Positions 1 to 10,860 are shown, counted from the first letter of the stretch. The stretch is 64,000 bases of DNA from Lithobates sylvaticus (GCA_028564925.1 CM053030.1:376124945-376188944); one strand, 5' to 3'. Numbers and translations are program-made. Notes: generated from the letters alone by a model not told the origin.

Positions 1-209
1 GTCATATTCAAAGGATAAATCCGTGAGAGGTGTGCAGAGGTGTATCAAGTGAGAATGATGTGGGTAAATCACATAAAATCATATAAAAATGACATCTCTT
101 AAAATTGCATAGAAACGCATAAAAATCGCATAAAGTTGCATCAAGCGTCACATTAAAATAAGGTGAATCTGTGATGGGCGTGCATAGAGTGCTGCGGTCA
201 AGTACAAGT
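1..209. other. AT-rich flank of the PLE pair, GCATAAA-rich
   Basis: No gene. The stretch holds scattered short repeats of the type GCATAAA/TTGCAT that continue the style of the adjacent PLE terminal region, but it has no counterpart beyond 7707 on the other side. It may be more of the element's tail or the target DNA; the sequence does not decide. Confidence 0.3.
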
Positions 210-820
210 GGTTAAAAAATATGACACATAAAATAGTCGCAATAAAAATTGCATCGGTGCATAAAACCAACTAGGTGGATAAGGATGTGTAAAAGGTAAG
301 CATAGCCAAAAAAATTGAATACAATCAATAAATAAGTAATGCAAAAGTGCAAGAACAGTCCGTGGGGGTGAGCCCTTTCCTAGTGTGGGCAAAGTGTGGT
401 TTGCTATGGCGCTGGTGACAAATCCTGGTGGGGTATAACGGTATCGGTGCTGGTGGTTATTGTGACAAGTAGCTGCAGGTGGTTCCTGATCTTCCGTGGA
501 ATATAGTAATGGATGTACCCTTACCTTACCGCTGTAAGGTAACAGCGTGTATATGTGTTAGCTGGTTCTCAATGGGGCTTCTGTGTCCTATGGCGGGCGG
601 CTCCCTTTAAATCCAGGTGTTTGGGCGTCTCTTTTACTGGGGTGTACGCTCTAGTTCAGGTGTATGTGTCTCGCAAAAATGGATAAGGAGAGGAAGGGTC
701 TCGATAGTGTAGTACGTTTTTAAAAGGTTTTATTCAATACAAGTAAAATACAGTAAACTCACATTTATGTTGCTCAAAATTGCATGGGATAAACGAGCAT
801 CGAGCTCGTACCTCGCTTCC

Positions 821-890
821 GGTATCTAGTGTCCCTTTACGCGTATTCGTCACTGTCACATGACTTCTTCAGAGGTGGTTACTAGATGCC
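821..890 (-). ncRNA. Hammerhead-ribozyme-like motif, PLE-1 left arm
   Basis: On the minus strand: stem I strand GGCATCTAGT, core CTGAAGA (fits CUGANGA), stem II GTCA...TGAC, then GAATACGCGT, then ACTAGATACC closing stem I (ATCTAGT pairs with ACTAGAT). The palindrome ACGCGT fits the very short stem III of PLE hammerheads, which are known to act as dimers. Stem I next to the core pairs imperfectly and the GAAA box reads GAAT. PLE terminal regions are known to carry minimal type I hammerheads; activity here is inference. Confidence 0.6.
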
Positions 891-982
891 AGAAGTGTCC
901 TTTTATTTGCTGTTAATTGGTATTGCCGGTGGCCATTTTGTTGTGGTCATTTCCACAGGAAGTGTCTCGGCGGCCATTTTTT

Positions 983-1028
<46 letters not shown>

Positions 1029-1678
1029 TGTCTGGTCGCCAGAGACGGCCCGGCGGCCATTTTAATGAAAGTCTGTAATGTAAACATCCGTTCTACGGCC
1101 AAGAGTATTCTCTGGTCACCGGAAGTGGTTCGGTTGTTTTGCTAGGGAGAAGTATATTCATACAGTGGAGGCTAGCTGCAGATTAACGGCATACATAATA
1201 TACCATAGTTAAATCTGGCTATATAGCCTTATTTTAATAAAAGGATAAACGAGGACATAAGAATATATATGTATAAAAAAATATATCTATATAAAAATGA
1301 GCATAATGGGGTATAAAAACAATAGATATAATACGACATCTTGAGGTAATGAAATAAATAAAAAAAAATATATAAAGGAGATATAATTCTCTCTATGTAG
1401 TAAAATTGTGGCATTTTATTGAGTAAAAATCTTGGTAAAAATGATGGTTAAAATTGTCTTGGTTTAAAATTTGCATACCGGAAGCGACGTAGTTTGCTCA
1501 TAGTATGGCATGCATGTGTATATAAATGTACATACATAAAAGGTAATAAGACATATCTGTGTCTAAAAAAGATAAGAAGCAGTGGTGAAGATTCCGAACC
1601 GGATAGGTGAGCAAAGAGCAGTTGTGTCAGAGGAGGGCGTCTAAGAGAGAGTGTGGGGGTGACTGGATCTGATTGGGC

Positions 1679-3580
1679 CTAAAAATTGCTTATGAAGCAA
1701 TTTAAGTCGAAATCGATGTTTAATCCTTGGGGTACGAAGGACTCTAGCGTGTTTATCCATTTAGATTCTAACTGGCTGATGGTTCTAACTTTATGTCCAC
1801 CCCGCCAGTGTCTCTTGTAGGCTTCTATTCCCCAGAATCTCATGTGTGATGGGTCTTTATTGTGATGTGTGGCAAAGTGCCTGGACACACTATGCTTATC
1901 ATAGCCTCTCTGAATATTTTTCACATGTTCCTTTATTCTAATTTGTAGGAGTCTTTTAGTGCGGCCTACGTATTGCAGCCCGCAGTCGCACTCCAATACG
2001 TAAACAGCTCCCTCGGTGTTGCAACAGATGAAGTCTTTAATTTCGTAACTGTTGCCTGTGCTTGTTGCGGTGAAGTCCTTCTTTTTTGTGTTAGGGTGTT
2101 TCGTTCTTGTGCAGGCGTAGCAACGTTTGCAAGGAAAGAACCCTTTACCAGTAAAAAATGATAGGCCTCCTTTGTTCGGTGGATCTGGAATGTTCCTAAC
2201 TATCCTGTCTCGAAGGGTTGGCGCTCTTTTATAAATGAATTTTGGAATTTTTGGAAGGATTTCTTGCAGCTGTTTATCTGCAAGCAGTATGTTCCAGTTC
2301 TTTTTAATGATCATTTCCATCTGTTTGTGTTGTATATTGTAGTCAAGGATTATTGGTACTGTATCTGTGGTGGTTTGTTTGGGTTTATCGTTAATTAGCG
2401 TTTTCCGGTCCATATTTGTTACTTCCGTGATTCTATTCTGGATAAATTCTTTGTTATATCCTTTTTCTATAAATCTCTGTCCCATCTTGGTTGCTTGAGC
2501 TTTAAAGGTTTCTTTGTGGGTGCAGTTTCTTTTTAATCGCATCAGTTGACCTTTGGGTATGTTGCAAAGCCAGTTTCTATGGTGGCAACTTTCCAATGGC
2601 AAATAGCTATTTCTATCTACATCTTTAAAATGTGTTTTGGATGATAGTGTGTTGTCTTCTTGTGTGATCTCTAGGTCTAGGAAAGTTATCTTTTCTTTGC
2701 TAATTTCCCACGTGAGTTGTATATTTCTGTCATTCTTATTTAGGTCTTCCAAAAAAGCCAGGAGTGTTTCCTTATTTCCTTGCCATAGTATCACGATGTC
2801 ATCTATGTATCTTCTGTATGTGTGCAGGCCTTCCGGAAGTTTGGAGAAGACTCGTTCTTCTTCCCATCTAGCCATGAAGAGACCAGCTACACTAGGTGCG
2901 AATTTCGCCCCCATGGCAACTCCTGTTTTCTGGAAGTAGTAGTTGCGATTGTACCAGAAGAAACTGTTTTTCAGACAGAAGTCAAGACATTTTATTAAGT
3001 ATTTCCTTTGACTACATGGTAATGTGGAGAATTTTCTGAGTCCCCATTTGGCAGCCTCGCATGCTTGATGATGCATAATAATGGTGTAGAGTGAGGCAAC
3101 ATCTGCAGTTGCCATCCACCAGGGTTGGTTACCTTTGGGGACCTCTTCTAAAATTTGCAGCATTTGTTTTGTGTCTCTTAGATATGCCTCAGTTTTCTGT
3201 ACAGCGGGCTGTAGGAAATGATCAATGTATTGGCCCATTCTCGCGGTGAGTGAATCAATGCCATGCACTATGGGTCTCGGTGGTGGATTTGTGTTGTTTT
3301 TATGTATTTTGGGGAGACAGTAAATGATGGGTGTTCGACAGGATTCTGGGATTAGGTATTTCGCTTCTTTTTTATTAAGGATATTCTTTTTCAGGCCTAG
3401 ATGAACTGTTTGTTCTAATGCCTTCCTACATTTGAAGACTGGGTTACTGGGGAGGAGCTTGTATGTTTCTTCATCACTGAGCATGTTGTTCATGCAAGTG
3501 TGGTATTGTTCTTTTGAGAGAATGACAATACCTCCTCCTTTGTCCGCAGGGCGGATTACGATATCTTTCCGTTTGCTTAG
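1679..3580 (-). pseudogene. PLE-1 RT + GIY-YIG, 5'-truncated copy
   Basis: About 635 codons are open on the minus strand and match the plus-strand PLE protein almost residue for residue (for example H for N in the IVHGID segment). The copy lacks the first roughly 115 residues of the RT protein: homology starts at LSKRKD and the frame runs a few codons into unrelated spacer. It still carries the RT motifs (DVASLY, GVAMGAKFAP, YIDD) and the GIY-YIG box (VYVLECDCGLQYVGRT). With no N-terminus and no PLE promoter region upstream it is a truncated retrocopy, though not eroded. Confidence 0.85.
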
Positions 3581-3582
3581 GC

Positions 3583-3960
3583 CCTCCGGACAATAGGCAC
3601 CGTCCACAAGAAGGATATGGACCCAGAACTAGAACACCTGAACGTCAATACGACAGACGGGACGGAGAAAACAGAGGACCACCATACCACCCCCCACCTC
3701 CCCCACAAGGAACATATCGCCAGAATGAAAGGAGCCCCATCAATACACATAACTACTATGCACCCCTGAATCATAGAGCCGACGAAGAGAGATCCGACAG
3801 ACATAGACATTCCGATACAGACTACGAAAGGTCTTTTTTAGAGAGAGGGAGAGAGAACTACCCAACACGACATACGGAAGAATCGAGACAATCAAGAAGG
3901 ACGCCGGAAAGAAGAGAGGATGCAGAGGGGGCAAGAGAGCCCAAAAGAAAAAGAACATAA
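3583..3960 (+). CDS. PLE-1 upstream ORF (ORF1), C-terminal part only
   Basis: An open plus-strand frame of about 125 codons ends at TAA 3958-3960. The peptide is rich in R, D, E, P and S, with a proline cluster (YHPPPPPQG) and a basic end (EPKRKRT). It lies directly before the RT frame in a different phase and is cut at its start by the inversion junction near 3581. Many PLEs have a poorly conserved first ORF here, with a presumed nucleic-acid-binding role. I do not recognise a domain. The assignment rests on position and on the analogous ORF1 in the second PLE of this window. Confidence 0.5.
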   Translation, partial: PPDNRHRPQEGYGPRTRTPERQYDRRDGENRGPPYHPPPPPQGTYRQNERSPINTHNYYAPLNHRADEERSDRHRHSDTDYERSFLERGRENYPTRHTEESRQSRRTPERREDAEGAREPKRKRT

Positions 3961-3980
3961 AAGGAGAAGGGATTTTTAAT

Positions 3981-6227
3981 TTGAGCAAACAAGCCCTGTC
4001 CCACGAAGAAATCGGCACCTTAGACAAAGGTCTTAAATACGCTCCTGTAAAAAATCTAGATAAATTCCAAACTTATATCGGAATTCAGAAATACATCAGG
4101 AAACTAAACATTAAAAAATACATCATGAGTAACCCATACAAACCAAAAATCACAAATACTGACCAGATAACGCATAGCACCTTAAGAAACAGCTCCACTT
4201 TCAACCCTCCACTAAAAGACAACAGACATATAGAAGTCTTCAAAAGAATTGTCCTGGAAGAATTGAAAAACCTCAAGATCAAGAAACAAGAAGAACCGAA
4301 ACATATAAAGAATGGGATTCGAAAACTAAGCAAACGGAAAGATATCGTAATCCGCCCTGCGGACAAAGGAGGAGGTATTGTCATTCTCTCAAAAGAACAA
4401 TACCACACTTGCATGAACAACATGCTCAGTGATGAAGAAACATACAAGCTCCTCCCCAGTAACCCAGTCTTCAAATGTAGGAAGGCATTAGAACAAACAG
4501 TTCATCTAGGCCTGAAAAAGAATATCCTTAATAAAAAAGAAGCGAAATACCTAATCCCAGAATCCTGTCGAACACCCATCATTTACTGTCTCCCCAAAAT
4601 ACATAAAAACAACACAAATCCACCACCGAGACCCATAGTGAATGGCATTGATTCACTCACCGCGAGAATGGGCCAATACATTGATCATTTCCTACAGCCC
4701 GCTGTACAGAAAACTGAGGCATATCTAAGAGACACAAAACAAATGCTGCAAATTTTAGAAGAGGTCCCCAAAGGTAACCAACCCTGGTGGATGGCAACTG
4801 CAGATGTTGCCTCACTCTACACCATTATTATGCATCATCAAGCATGCGAGGCTGCCAAATGGGGACTCAGAAAATTCTCCACATTACCATGTAGTCAAAG
4901 GAAATACTTAATAAAATGTCTTGACTTCTGTCTGAAAAACAGTTTCTTCTGGTACAATCGCAACTACTACTTCCAGAAAACAGGAGTTGCCATGGGGGCG
5001 AAATTCGCACCTAGTGTAGCTGGTCTCTTCATGGCTAGATGGGAAGAAGAACGAGTCTTCTCCAAACTTCCGGAAGGCCTGCACACATACAGAAGATACA
5101 TAGATGACATCGTGATACTATGGCAAGGAAATAAGGAAACACTCCTGGCTTTTTTGGAAGACCTAAATAAGAATGACAGAAATATACAACTCACGTGGGA
5201 AATTAGCAAAGAAAAGATAACTTTCCTAGACCTAGAGATCACACAAGAAGACAACACACTATCATCCAAAACACATTTTAAAGATGTAGATAGAAATAGC
5301 TATTTGCCATTGGAAAGTTGCCACCATAGAAACTGGCTTTGCAACATACCCAAAGGTCAACTGATGCGATTAAAAAGAAACTGCACCCACAAAGAAACCT
5401 TTAAAGCTCAAGCAACCAAGATGGGACAGAGATTTATAGAAAAAGGATATAACAAAGAATTTATCCAGAATAGAATCACGGAAGTAACAAATATGGACCG
5501 GAAAACGCTAATTAACGATAAACCCAAACAAACCACCACAGATACAGTACCAATAATCCTTGACTACAATATACAACACAAACAGATGGAAATGATCATT
5601 AAAAAGAACTGGAACATACTGCTTGCAGATAAACAGCTGCAAGAAATCCTTCCAAAAATTCCAAAATTCATTTATAAAAGAGCGCCAACCCTTCGAGACA
5701 GGATAGTTAGGAACATTCCAGATCCACCGAACAAAGGAGGCCTATCATTTTTTACTGGTAAAGGGTTCTTTCCTTGCAAACGTTGCTACGCCTGCACAAG
5801 AACGAAACACCCTAACACAAAAAAGAAGGACTTCACCGCAACAAGCACAGGCAACAGTTACGAAATTAAAGACTTCATCTGTTGCAACACCGAGGGAGCT
5901 GTTTACGTATTGGAGTGCGACTGCGGGCTGCAATACGTAGGCCGCACTAAAAGACTCCTACGAATTAGAATAAAGGAACATGTGAAAAATATTCAGAGAG
6001 GCTATGATAAGCATAGTGTGTCCAGGCACTTTGCCACACATCACAATAAAGACCCATCACACATGAGATTCTGGGGAATAGAAGCCTACAAGAGACACTG
6101 GCGGGGTGGACATAAAGTTAGAACCATCAGCCAGTTAGAATCTAAATGGATACACACGCTAGAGTCCTTCGTACCCCAAGGATTAAACATCGATTTCGAC
6201 TTAAATTGCTTCATAAGCAATTTTTAG
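3981..6227 (+). CDS. PLE-1 reverse transcriptase with C-terminal GIY-YIG endonuclease
   Basis: A 748-codon open frame encodes a complete PLE core protein. The N-terminus (NLSKQALSHEE, then LDKGLKYAP) is typical of PLEs. RT core: ADKGGG near residue 126, LPKIHK near 204, motif A DVASLYT near 275, motif B GVAMGAKFAPS near 330, motif C YIDD near 374, motif D FLDLEI near 415. A CKRCYAC zinc-knuckle-like cluster near 600 precedes the GIY-YIG domain (VYVLECDCG...YVGRT near 641, then H-rich HSVSRHFATHH). The enzyme would nick the target and prime reverse transcription of the element RNA. The frame is open above 3981 and no ATG sits near the conserved start; the first in-frame ATG, about 4125, would cut off conserved residues. 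Initiation is therefore unresolved. It is uninterrupted, so the copy may be recent. Confidence 0.88.
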   Translation: MSKQALSHEEIGTLDKGLKYAPVKNLDKFQTYIGIQKYIRKLNIKKYIMSNPYKPKITNTDQITHSTLRNSSTFNPPLKDNRHIEVFKRIVLEELKNLKIKKQEEPKHIKNGIRKLSKRKDIVIRPADKGGGIVILSKEQYHTCMNNMLSDEETYKLLPSNPVFKCRKALEQTVHLGLKKNILNKKEAKYLIPESCRTPIIYCLPKIHKNNTNPPPRPIVNGIDSLTARMGQYIDHFLQPAVQKTEAYLRDTKQMLQILEEVPKGNQPWWMATADVASLYTIIMHHQACEAAKWGLRKFSTLPCSQRKYLIKCLDFCLKNSFFWYNRNYYFQKTGVAMGAKFAPSVAGLFMARWEEERVFSKLPEGLHTYRRYIDDIVILWQGNKETLLAFLEDLNKNDRNIQLTWEISKEKITFLDLEITQEDNTLSSKTHFKDVDRNSYLPLESCHHRNWLCNIPKGQLMRLKRNCTHKETFKAQATKMGQRFIEKGYNKEFIQNRITEVTNMDRKTLINDKPKQTTTDTVPIILDYNIQHKQMEMIIKKNWNILLADKQLQEILPKIPKFIYKRAPTLRDRIVRNIPDPPNKGGLSFFTGKGFFPCKRCYACTRTKHPNTKKKDFTATSTGNSYEIKDFICCNTEGAVYVLECDCGLQYVGRTKRLLRIRIKEHVKNIQRGYDKHSVSRHFATHHNKDPSHMRFWGIEAYKRHWRGGHKVRTISQLESKWIHTLESFVPQGLNIDFDLNCFISNF

Positions 6228-6878
6228 GCCCAATCAGATCCAGTCACCCCCACACTCTCTCTTAGACGCCCTCCTCTGACACAACTGCTCTTTGCTCACC
6301 TATCCGGTTCGGAATCTTCACCACTGCTTCTTATCTTTTTTAGACACAGATATGTCTTATTACCTTTTATGTATGTACATTTATATACACATGCATGCCA
6401 TACTATGAGCAAACTACGTCGCTTCCGGTATGCAAATTTTAAACCAAGACAATTTTAACCAGGATTTTTACCAAGATTTTTACTCAATAAAATGCCACAA
6501 TTTTACTACATAGAGAGAATTATATCTCCTTTATATATTTTTTTATTTATTTCATTACCTCAAGATGTCGTATTATATCTATTGTTTTTATACCCCATTA
6601 TGCTCATTTTTATATATATATATATTTTTTATATACATATATATTCTTATGTCCTCGTTTATCCTTTTATTAAAATAAGGCTATATAGCCAGATTTAACT
6701 ATGGTATATTATGTATGCCGTTAATCTGCAGCTAGCCTCCACTGTATGAATATACTTCTCCCTAGCAAAACAACCGAACCACTTCCGGTGACCAGAGAAT
6801 ACTCTTGGCCGTAGAACGGATGTTTACATTACAGACTTTCATTAAAATGGCCGCCGGGCCGTCTCTGGCGACCAGACA

Positions 6879-6879
<1 letters not shown>

Positions 6880-6940
<61 letters not shown>
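6880..6940 (+). repeat. 61-nt A tract inside the PLE-1 terminal region
   Basis: An uninterrupted run of A lies between two CpG-bearing segments related to ATGGCCGCC. The left arm has the matching T run at about 977-1027, shorter and broken by one A. It is internal to the element, so it is not a poly(A) tail of this insertion; it could be a fossil tail of an older insertion, grown by slippage. Confidence 0.8.
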
Positions 6941-6945
<5 letters not shown>

Positions 6946-7026
6946 GCCGAGACACTTCCTGTGGAAATGACCACAACAAAATGGCCACCGGCAATACCAA
7001 TTAACAGCAAATAAAAGGACACTTCT

Positions 7027-7096
7027 GGCATCTAGTAACCACCTCTGAAGAAGTCATGTGACAGTGACGGATACGCGTAAAGGGACACTAGATACC
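7027..7096 (+). ncRNA. Hammerhead-ribozyme-like motif, PLE-1 right arm
   Basis: Same fold as the left-arm copy, downstream of the RT gene: GGCATCTAGT, CTGAAGA, GTCA/TGAC stem II, ACGCGT, ACTAGATACC. The box after stem II reads GGAT here instead of GAAT in the other arm, so this copy is the weaker candidate. Its place in the 3' terminal region fits the pseudo-LTR location known for PLE hammerheads. Confidence 0.5.
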
Positions 7097-7707
7097 GGAA
7101 GCGAGGTACGAGCTCGATGCTCGTTTATCCCATGCAATTTTGAGCAACATAAATGTGAGTTTACTGTATTTTACTTGTATTGAATAAAACCTTTTAAAAA
7201 CGTACTACACTATCGAGACCCTTCCTCTCCTTATCCATTTTTGCGAGACACATACACCTGAACTAGAGCGTACACCCCAGTAAAAGAGACGCCCAAACAC
7301 CTGGATTTAAAGGGAGCCGCCCGCCATAGGACACAGAAGCCCCATTGAGAACCAGCTAACACATATACACGCTGTTACCTTACAGCGGTAAGGTAAGGGT
7401 ACATCCATTACTATATTCCACGGAAGATCAGGAACCACCTGCAGCTACTGGTCACAATAACCACCAGCACCGATACCGTTATACCCCACCAGGATTTGTC
7501 ACCAGCGCCATAGCAAACCACACTTTGCCCACACTAGGAAAGGGCTCACCCCCACGGACTGTTCTTGCACTTTTGCATTACTTATTTATTGATTGTATTC
7601 AATTTTTTTGGCTATGCTTACCTTTTACACATCCTTATCCACCTAGTTGGTTTTATGCACCGATGCAATTTTTATTGCGACTATTTTATGTGTCATATTT
7701 TTTAACC

Positions 7708-8130
7708 GGTTTTCTCATGTTATATAACAGTTTTAATTTTTATAAATAATAATAATAATTATTATTTTTATTTATTTTTTGTTTAATGGTAATAATATAT
7801 TTTTCATTGACAATGTAAACAGCAAGGCACAAATTGCAAAGTTGTAGATAACTAAGCCATCAGAATTCACTCTATTAATTTAGAGCAGTAAAGATGGGTA
7901 TTAAATAGTTTCTATGGGGCCTGAATTAGTACGGCCTTCCCTACACCATTTTACTAAATGAACCCATAAGTGGTATTATACCCAAAAGCAAACATTATTT
8001 ATACTGCAGCTTACCAATTCTTAAATGTGATGGCTGCAATAGGTTTCCTTTTTAATCTTTCTTTCTTCTATTTTAATCTTCTGATCCAGCCAGTAAGTCT
8101 GTTGCTTTTGAACAGAAAAGATATCTTGCA
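7708..8130. other. Intergenic, AT-rich; no gene seen
   Basis: Begins just outside the PLE arm with an AT-rich stretch containing ATA/TAA triplets (about 7740-7800). Nothing else is recognisable. Confidence 0.5.
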
Positions 8131-8259
8131 GTTATGGGTATGAGATAAACCATTTAAAACTAGTAGAGGTGCCTAAAATTATCAGTTTTTATTTATTTAT
8201 GTAAAACATTTATCTTAAAAGGAACAAAACTGTTTGCTGTAACTGCTTATAAAGTATTT

Positions 8260-8694
8260 GATTTATAAGCCCCTAGACTGACAATGCTGATGTCCAAACA
8301 GGACAGGAAGGGGTTAAACATCTAGGGGGATCAAAGGGTTAAATGTGTGCCTAGCCAGTGTTTTTGTGTACTATGTGTGGTGCTTTTACTAAGGGATGCT
8401 TTACTGGAAAAAAAATACATCACATCCCCACTGTCAGGACAGAGCTCTGCATTGTTTACATATGCAGAGCTCCATCTAACCTCTCTCCTCAATGATCAGC
8501 AGGTGCATCCGTTGACTGGCACCCACTGATCATCTTCTGCTGTGAATAATCACATCACAGCAGAAGCAGCACACCAGCGGTGGGCATGTGCGTCCCATAC
8601 CCGAAAGTGCGGGATAGCGTACTAGGTACTTGATCCTGTGCAGTAGAGCCACTTTGCCACTGTATAACCTTGTCATATGGTTGGCAAGTGGTTA
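8260..8694. repeat. Likely ranid interspersed repeat (MITE-like)
   Basis: The block ends with GGCAAGTGGTTAA and contains GGGTTAAA and paired segments such as GCAGAGCTC...GAGCTCTGC and TGATCATC. From memory this resembles a common ranid element; family and exact ends are not fixed. Confidence 0.35.
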
Positions 8695-8837
8695 AAGCCC
8701 TACTCATTGCCTCTATTTGTTAGGGGAGGAGCTATTCTATGGACCATGTCAAGGAAGAGAGCAGCCATGTAGCGGATATAAATTGTGAGTCCGTCGCCTT
8801 TCTTGGAGTCACTGGAAGGCCTAGGGTCTAAAGATAG

Positions 8838-9155
8838 CAAAATAACTTTAGGTTCTTGGGGCTGATTGCACTGGAGAATGCAAAATCGGATGTGCAGCCA
8901 TTGCCGTTAAGGGAACCCAGCAGTGAAGCCCTTCGGCTTCACAGCCGGTTCCCTAGTGTGCATGCGCAAAGCAAGCTATGCTTTCTAATTGGCCCAGTGG
9001 TGGAGGAAGCAGGAGGGGGGCCGAACTTCCAAGAGACGGTGCTGTGGCACCTGTTATCCTCTCCCCCCTGAAATGTGGCAGATGTGGCACCAGAGGGGGG
9101 GAGAAAACGAACAATCGGAAGTTCCACTTTTGGGTGGAACTCTGCTTTAAGTACT
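8838..9155. repeat. Likely ranid interspersed repeat with terminal hairpin
   Basis: The right end holds the hairpin AGTTCCAC-TTTTGG-GTGGAACT (about 9119-9142) followed by CTGCTTTAA, a segment I associate with abundant ranid non-autonomous DNA elements. An inner inverted pair GGGAACC/GGTTCCC (about 8910-8953) is also visible. Ends are uncertain. Confidence 0.4.
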
Positions 9156-9859
9156 GTATAGAAAAGTTCATACAAGCCATTGCAAGCCTTGTTATTGATT
9201 TTGAATGCAAAACAAGGAGAGTGAGGAGGCGGGCAGGGTGGCACGAGGTAGGATGCCCAGTCAATACCAGAAGAATGTATTCTAAAGCGTAAAGCATTTA
9301 CTGCAAACCTGGTTGACCTAGAAGCTAGCTAAAATAAAGTTTACCTTTATGGCAGTGGTTGAAAATTCATCTTATCACGCCACAAGCTAGGTGGCCTGGG
9401 CCCCTGTGTTCCATGGGCCCCAGACATGCAGAATAGCCTTGAACCCTAAGCTTGAGCCATGAAATATACAGGTCCCTGCAACTGAATGTGCTCCGTGTGT
9501 GAAGAGGGCTCAGAGTGGCAGCGGATCAGGAAGGTACAGCAAAGGGGATTTTGGACCCACCAACTGTATATGTAATGCAGACATGGAGGTCTGTGATGAG
9601 CATCTGGGTCAGGAAATGGCTTAACAACCTGGCCCCTGGGTGACTCATGTTACTGTGGGTCACTAGCTGGAGGTTTGTACATGTGAAGCAGCTAGGGGAG
9701 ACCTACATGTTACCTCTAATAAATCTTTTTGAAAATCTTTACCTTTTTTCAATCCTCAAAAATACTTATATACAAACAGATGATTTCAATTAGTTATCTG
9801 CTGTTTAAACCTCTTCATCTAATGAGATAAGAGAACTAAGAAAGAGACCAACATCATTC

Positions 9860-9862
<3 letters not shown>
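9156..9862. other. Intergenic; no gene seen
   Basis: No open frame with family resemblance, no repeat that I recognise. Confidence 0.4.

Positions 9863-9900
<38 letters not shown>
9863..9900. repeat. (AT)n microsatellite
   Basis: About 19 perfect AT dinucleotides. Confidence 0.95.
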
Positions 9901-9901
<1 letters not shown>

Positions 9902-9903
<2 letters not shown>

Positions 9904-10860
9904 GGGCAAGCAAATGGTAATTATTGTGGAGGTCCACTAGTCCCAAAGCTCTCTCTGCTCTCCTGGCAGTTACATCTTAGCGAACATTGTTTTAGATAGT
10001 ATATTAACTTTTAAGAGATAGCTAAATGCACCACTAAAATACACATATATGATTTGTTTTTTATTCCAAATAATTTGAAATTCTGTTCAGTTAGTAATGT
10101 GATTTAGGCACCACTGCTAGACAGTAAAGCCAAACCCTCACCTTTTACTGTAACAGCAGAACAACCCGGTCAAGACCACCACTGCCGTTCACTGACTACA
10201 CAATAAGAGGGCAGCAACACATTGAATGGTCAGCATTCTGTTTTCTGTTCCTGTCAGTATGTTCCCAGTGAGCACATGGGCACTGTAACAGAACCTGATT
10301 GCCTATTAGTGCTGGCTTTCTTTTTCCCAAAATGGAAATGTGAGCACTTACAAAATCTGTGTTTAAAATACATAGTGATTTTGAATGAGTAGACAACTAT
10401 AGTACTTAGATTTTTTTTAATATCCACCTGCAGCTTCGTTCAAAGGTATTGAAACCCAAGAACATTTTTTTTTTCATTTTGAAGCCTACCAGTCTTTCGA
10501 TTTAGTGACTGCATTCATTTTCTTATAACAGGATAAGTAAAATGTCTGCAAGGACAGAAACCCTGTCAGAAATCTATCTATCTGTGTAACTTCCTGTGCA
10601 CTGAGCTGAAATCTCCAACAATGTTATCAGCTTACCTATGAATCTACTGTGATCTACACAATAACTAGCTTGAAAAAAATGTCTAATGCAGCCATCATAT
10701 CTACAATTTTCTACAAAATGTAATAATTCTGGATCACAGTATTTTACCAGAATATAATAAGGCTTAAGTACCTGATATTAGAAAAAATAAACCTAGAACA
10801 AACAAACACTCACAGCAAGTAACATGAAGATGTGCCCCAATTTACAGACATAAACTCTCA
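9902..10860. other. Intergenic; no gene seen
   Basis: Unique-looking sequence without recognisable coding or repeat features. Confidence 0.4.

Larger units (their letters stand above)
210..3580 (-). repeat. Left arm of PLE-1 inverted repeat
   Basis: Reverse complement of 4326-7707; outer pairing is at GGTTAAAAAATATGACAC (210 against 7707) and inner pairing at GTTTGCTTAG (3571-3580) against CTAAGCAAAC (4326-4335). Arm lengths are 3371 and 3382 bp, so only small indels separate them. Confidence 0.85.
210..7707. mobile_element. Head-to-head pair of Penelope-like elements (PLE family 1)
   Basis: Two copies of one Penelope-like retroelement lie in opposite orientation. The left copy reads on the minus strand and starts inside the RT; the right copy reads on the plus strand and begins inside an upstream ORF. 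Positions 210-3580 are the reverse complement of 4326-7707, with a 745-bp spacer belonging to the plus copy. PLEs carry a reverse transcriptase related to telomerase RT and, in this branch, a C-terminal GIY-YIG nuclease. Partial inverted copies joined to a fuller copy are a known PLE insertion product. The predicted proteins of the two arms differ at about three residues in some 635, so the arms are young or have been homogenised. Confidence 0.85.
4326..7707 (+). repeat. Right arm of PLE-1 inverted repeat
   Basis: Counterpart of the left arm. It includes the RT-nuclease frame from the residues LSKRKD onward and the whole 3' terminal region (6228-7707), with the hammerhead-like motif and a long A tract. 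Confidence 0.85.

Noticed and set aside
6805-7031. Frames with long lysine or phenylalanine runs
   Set aside because: Produced by the 61-nt A tract; no real coding signal.
210-7707. Pure assembly artefact as the explanation for the PLE inverted pair
   Set aside because: The arms differ in indels, in A-tract length and at single bases, and the spacer and flanks are different; a real pair is more likely, though long reads should confirm.
8939-9297. Frames of 100-114 codons on both strands near 9.1 kb
   Set aside because: They lie in a ranid interspersed repeat, overlap on opposite strands and resemble nothing.
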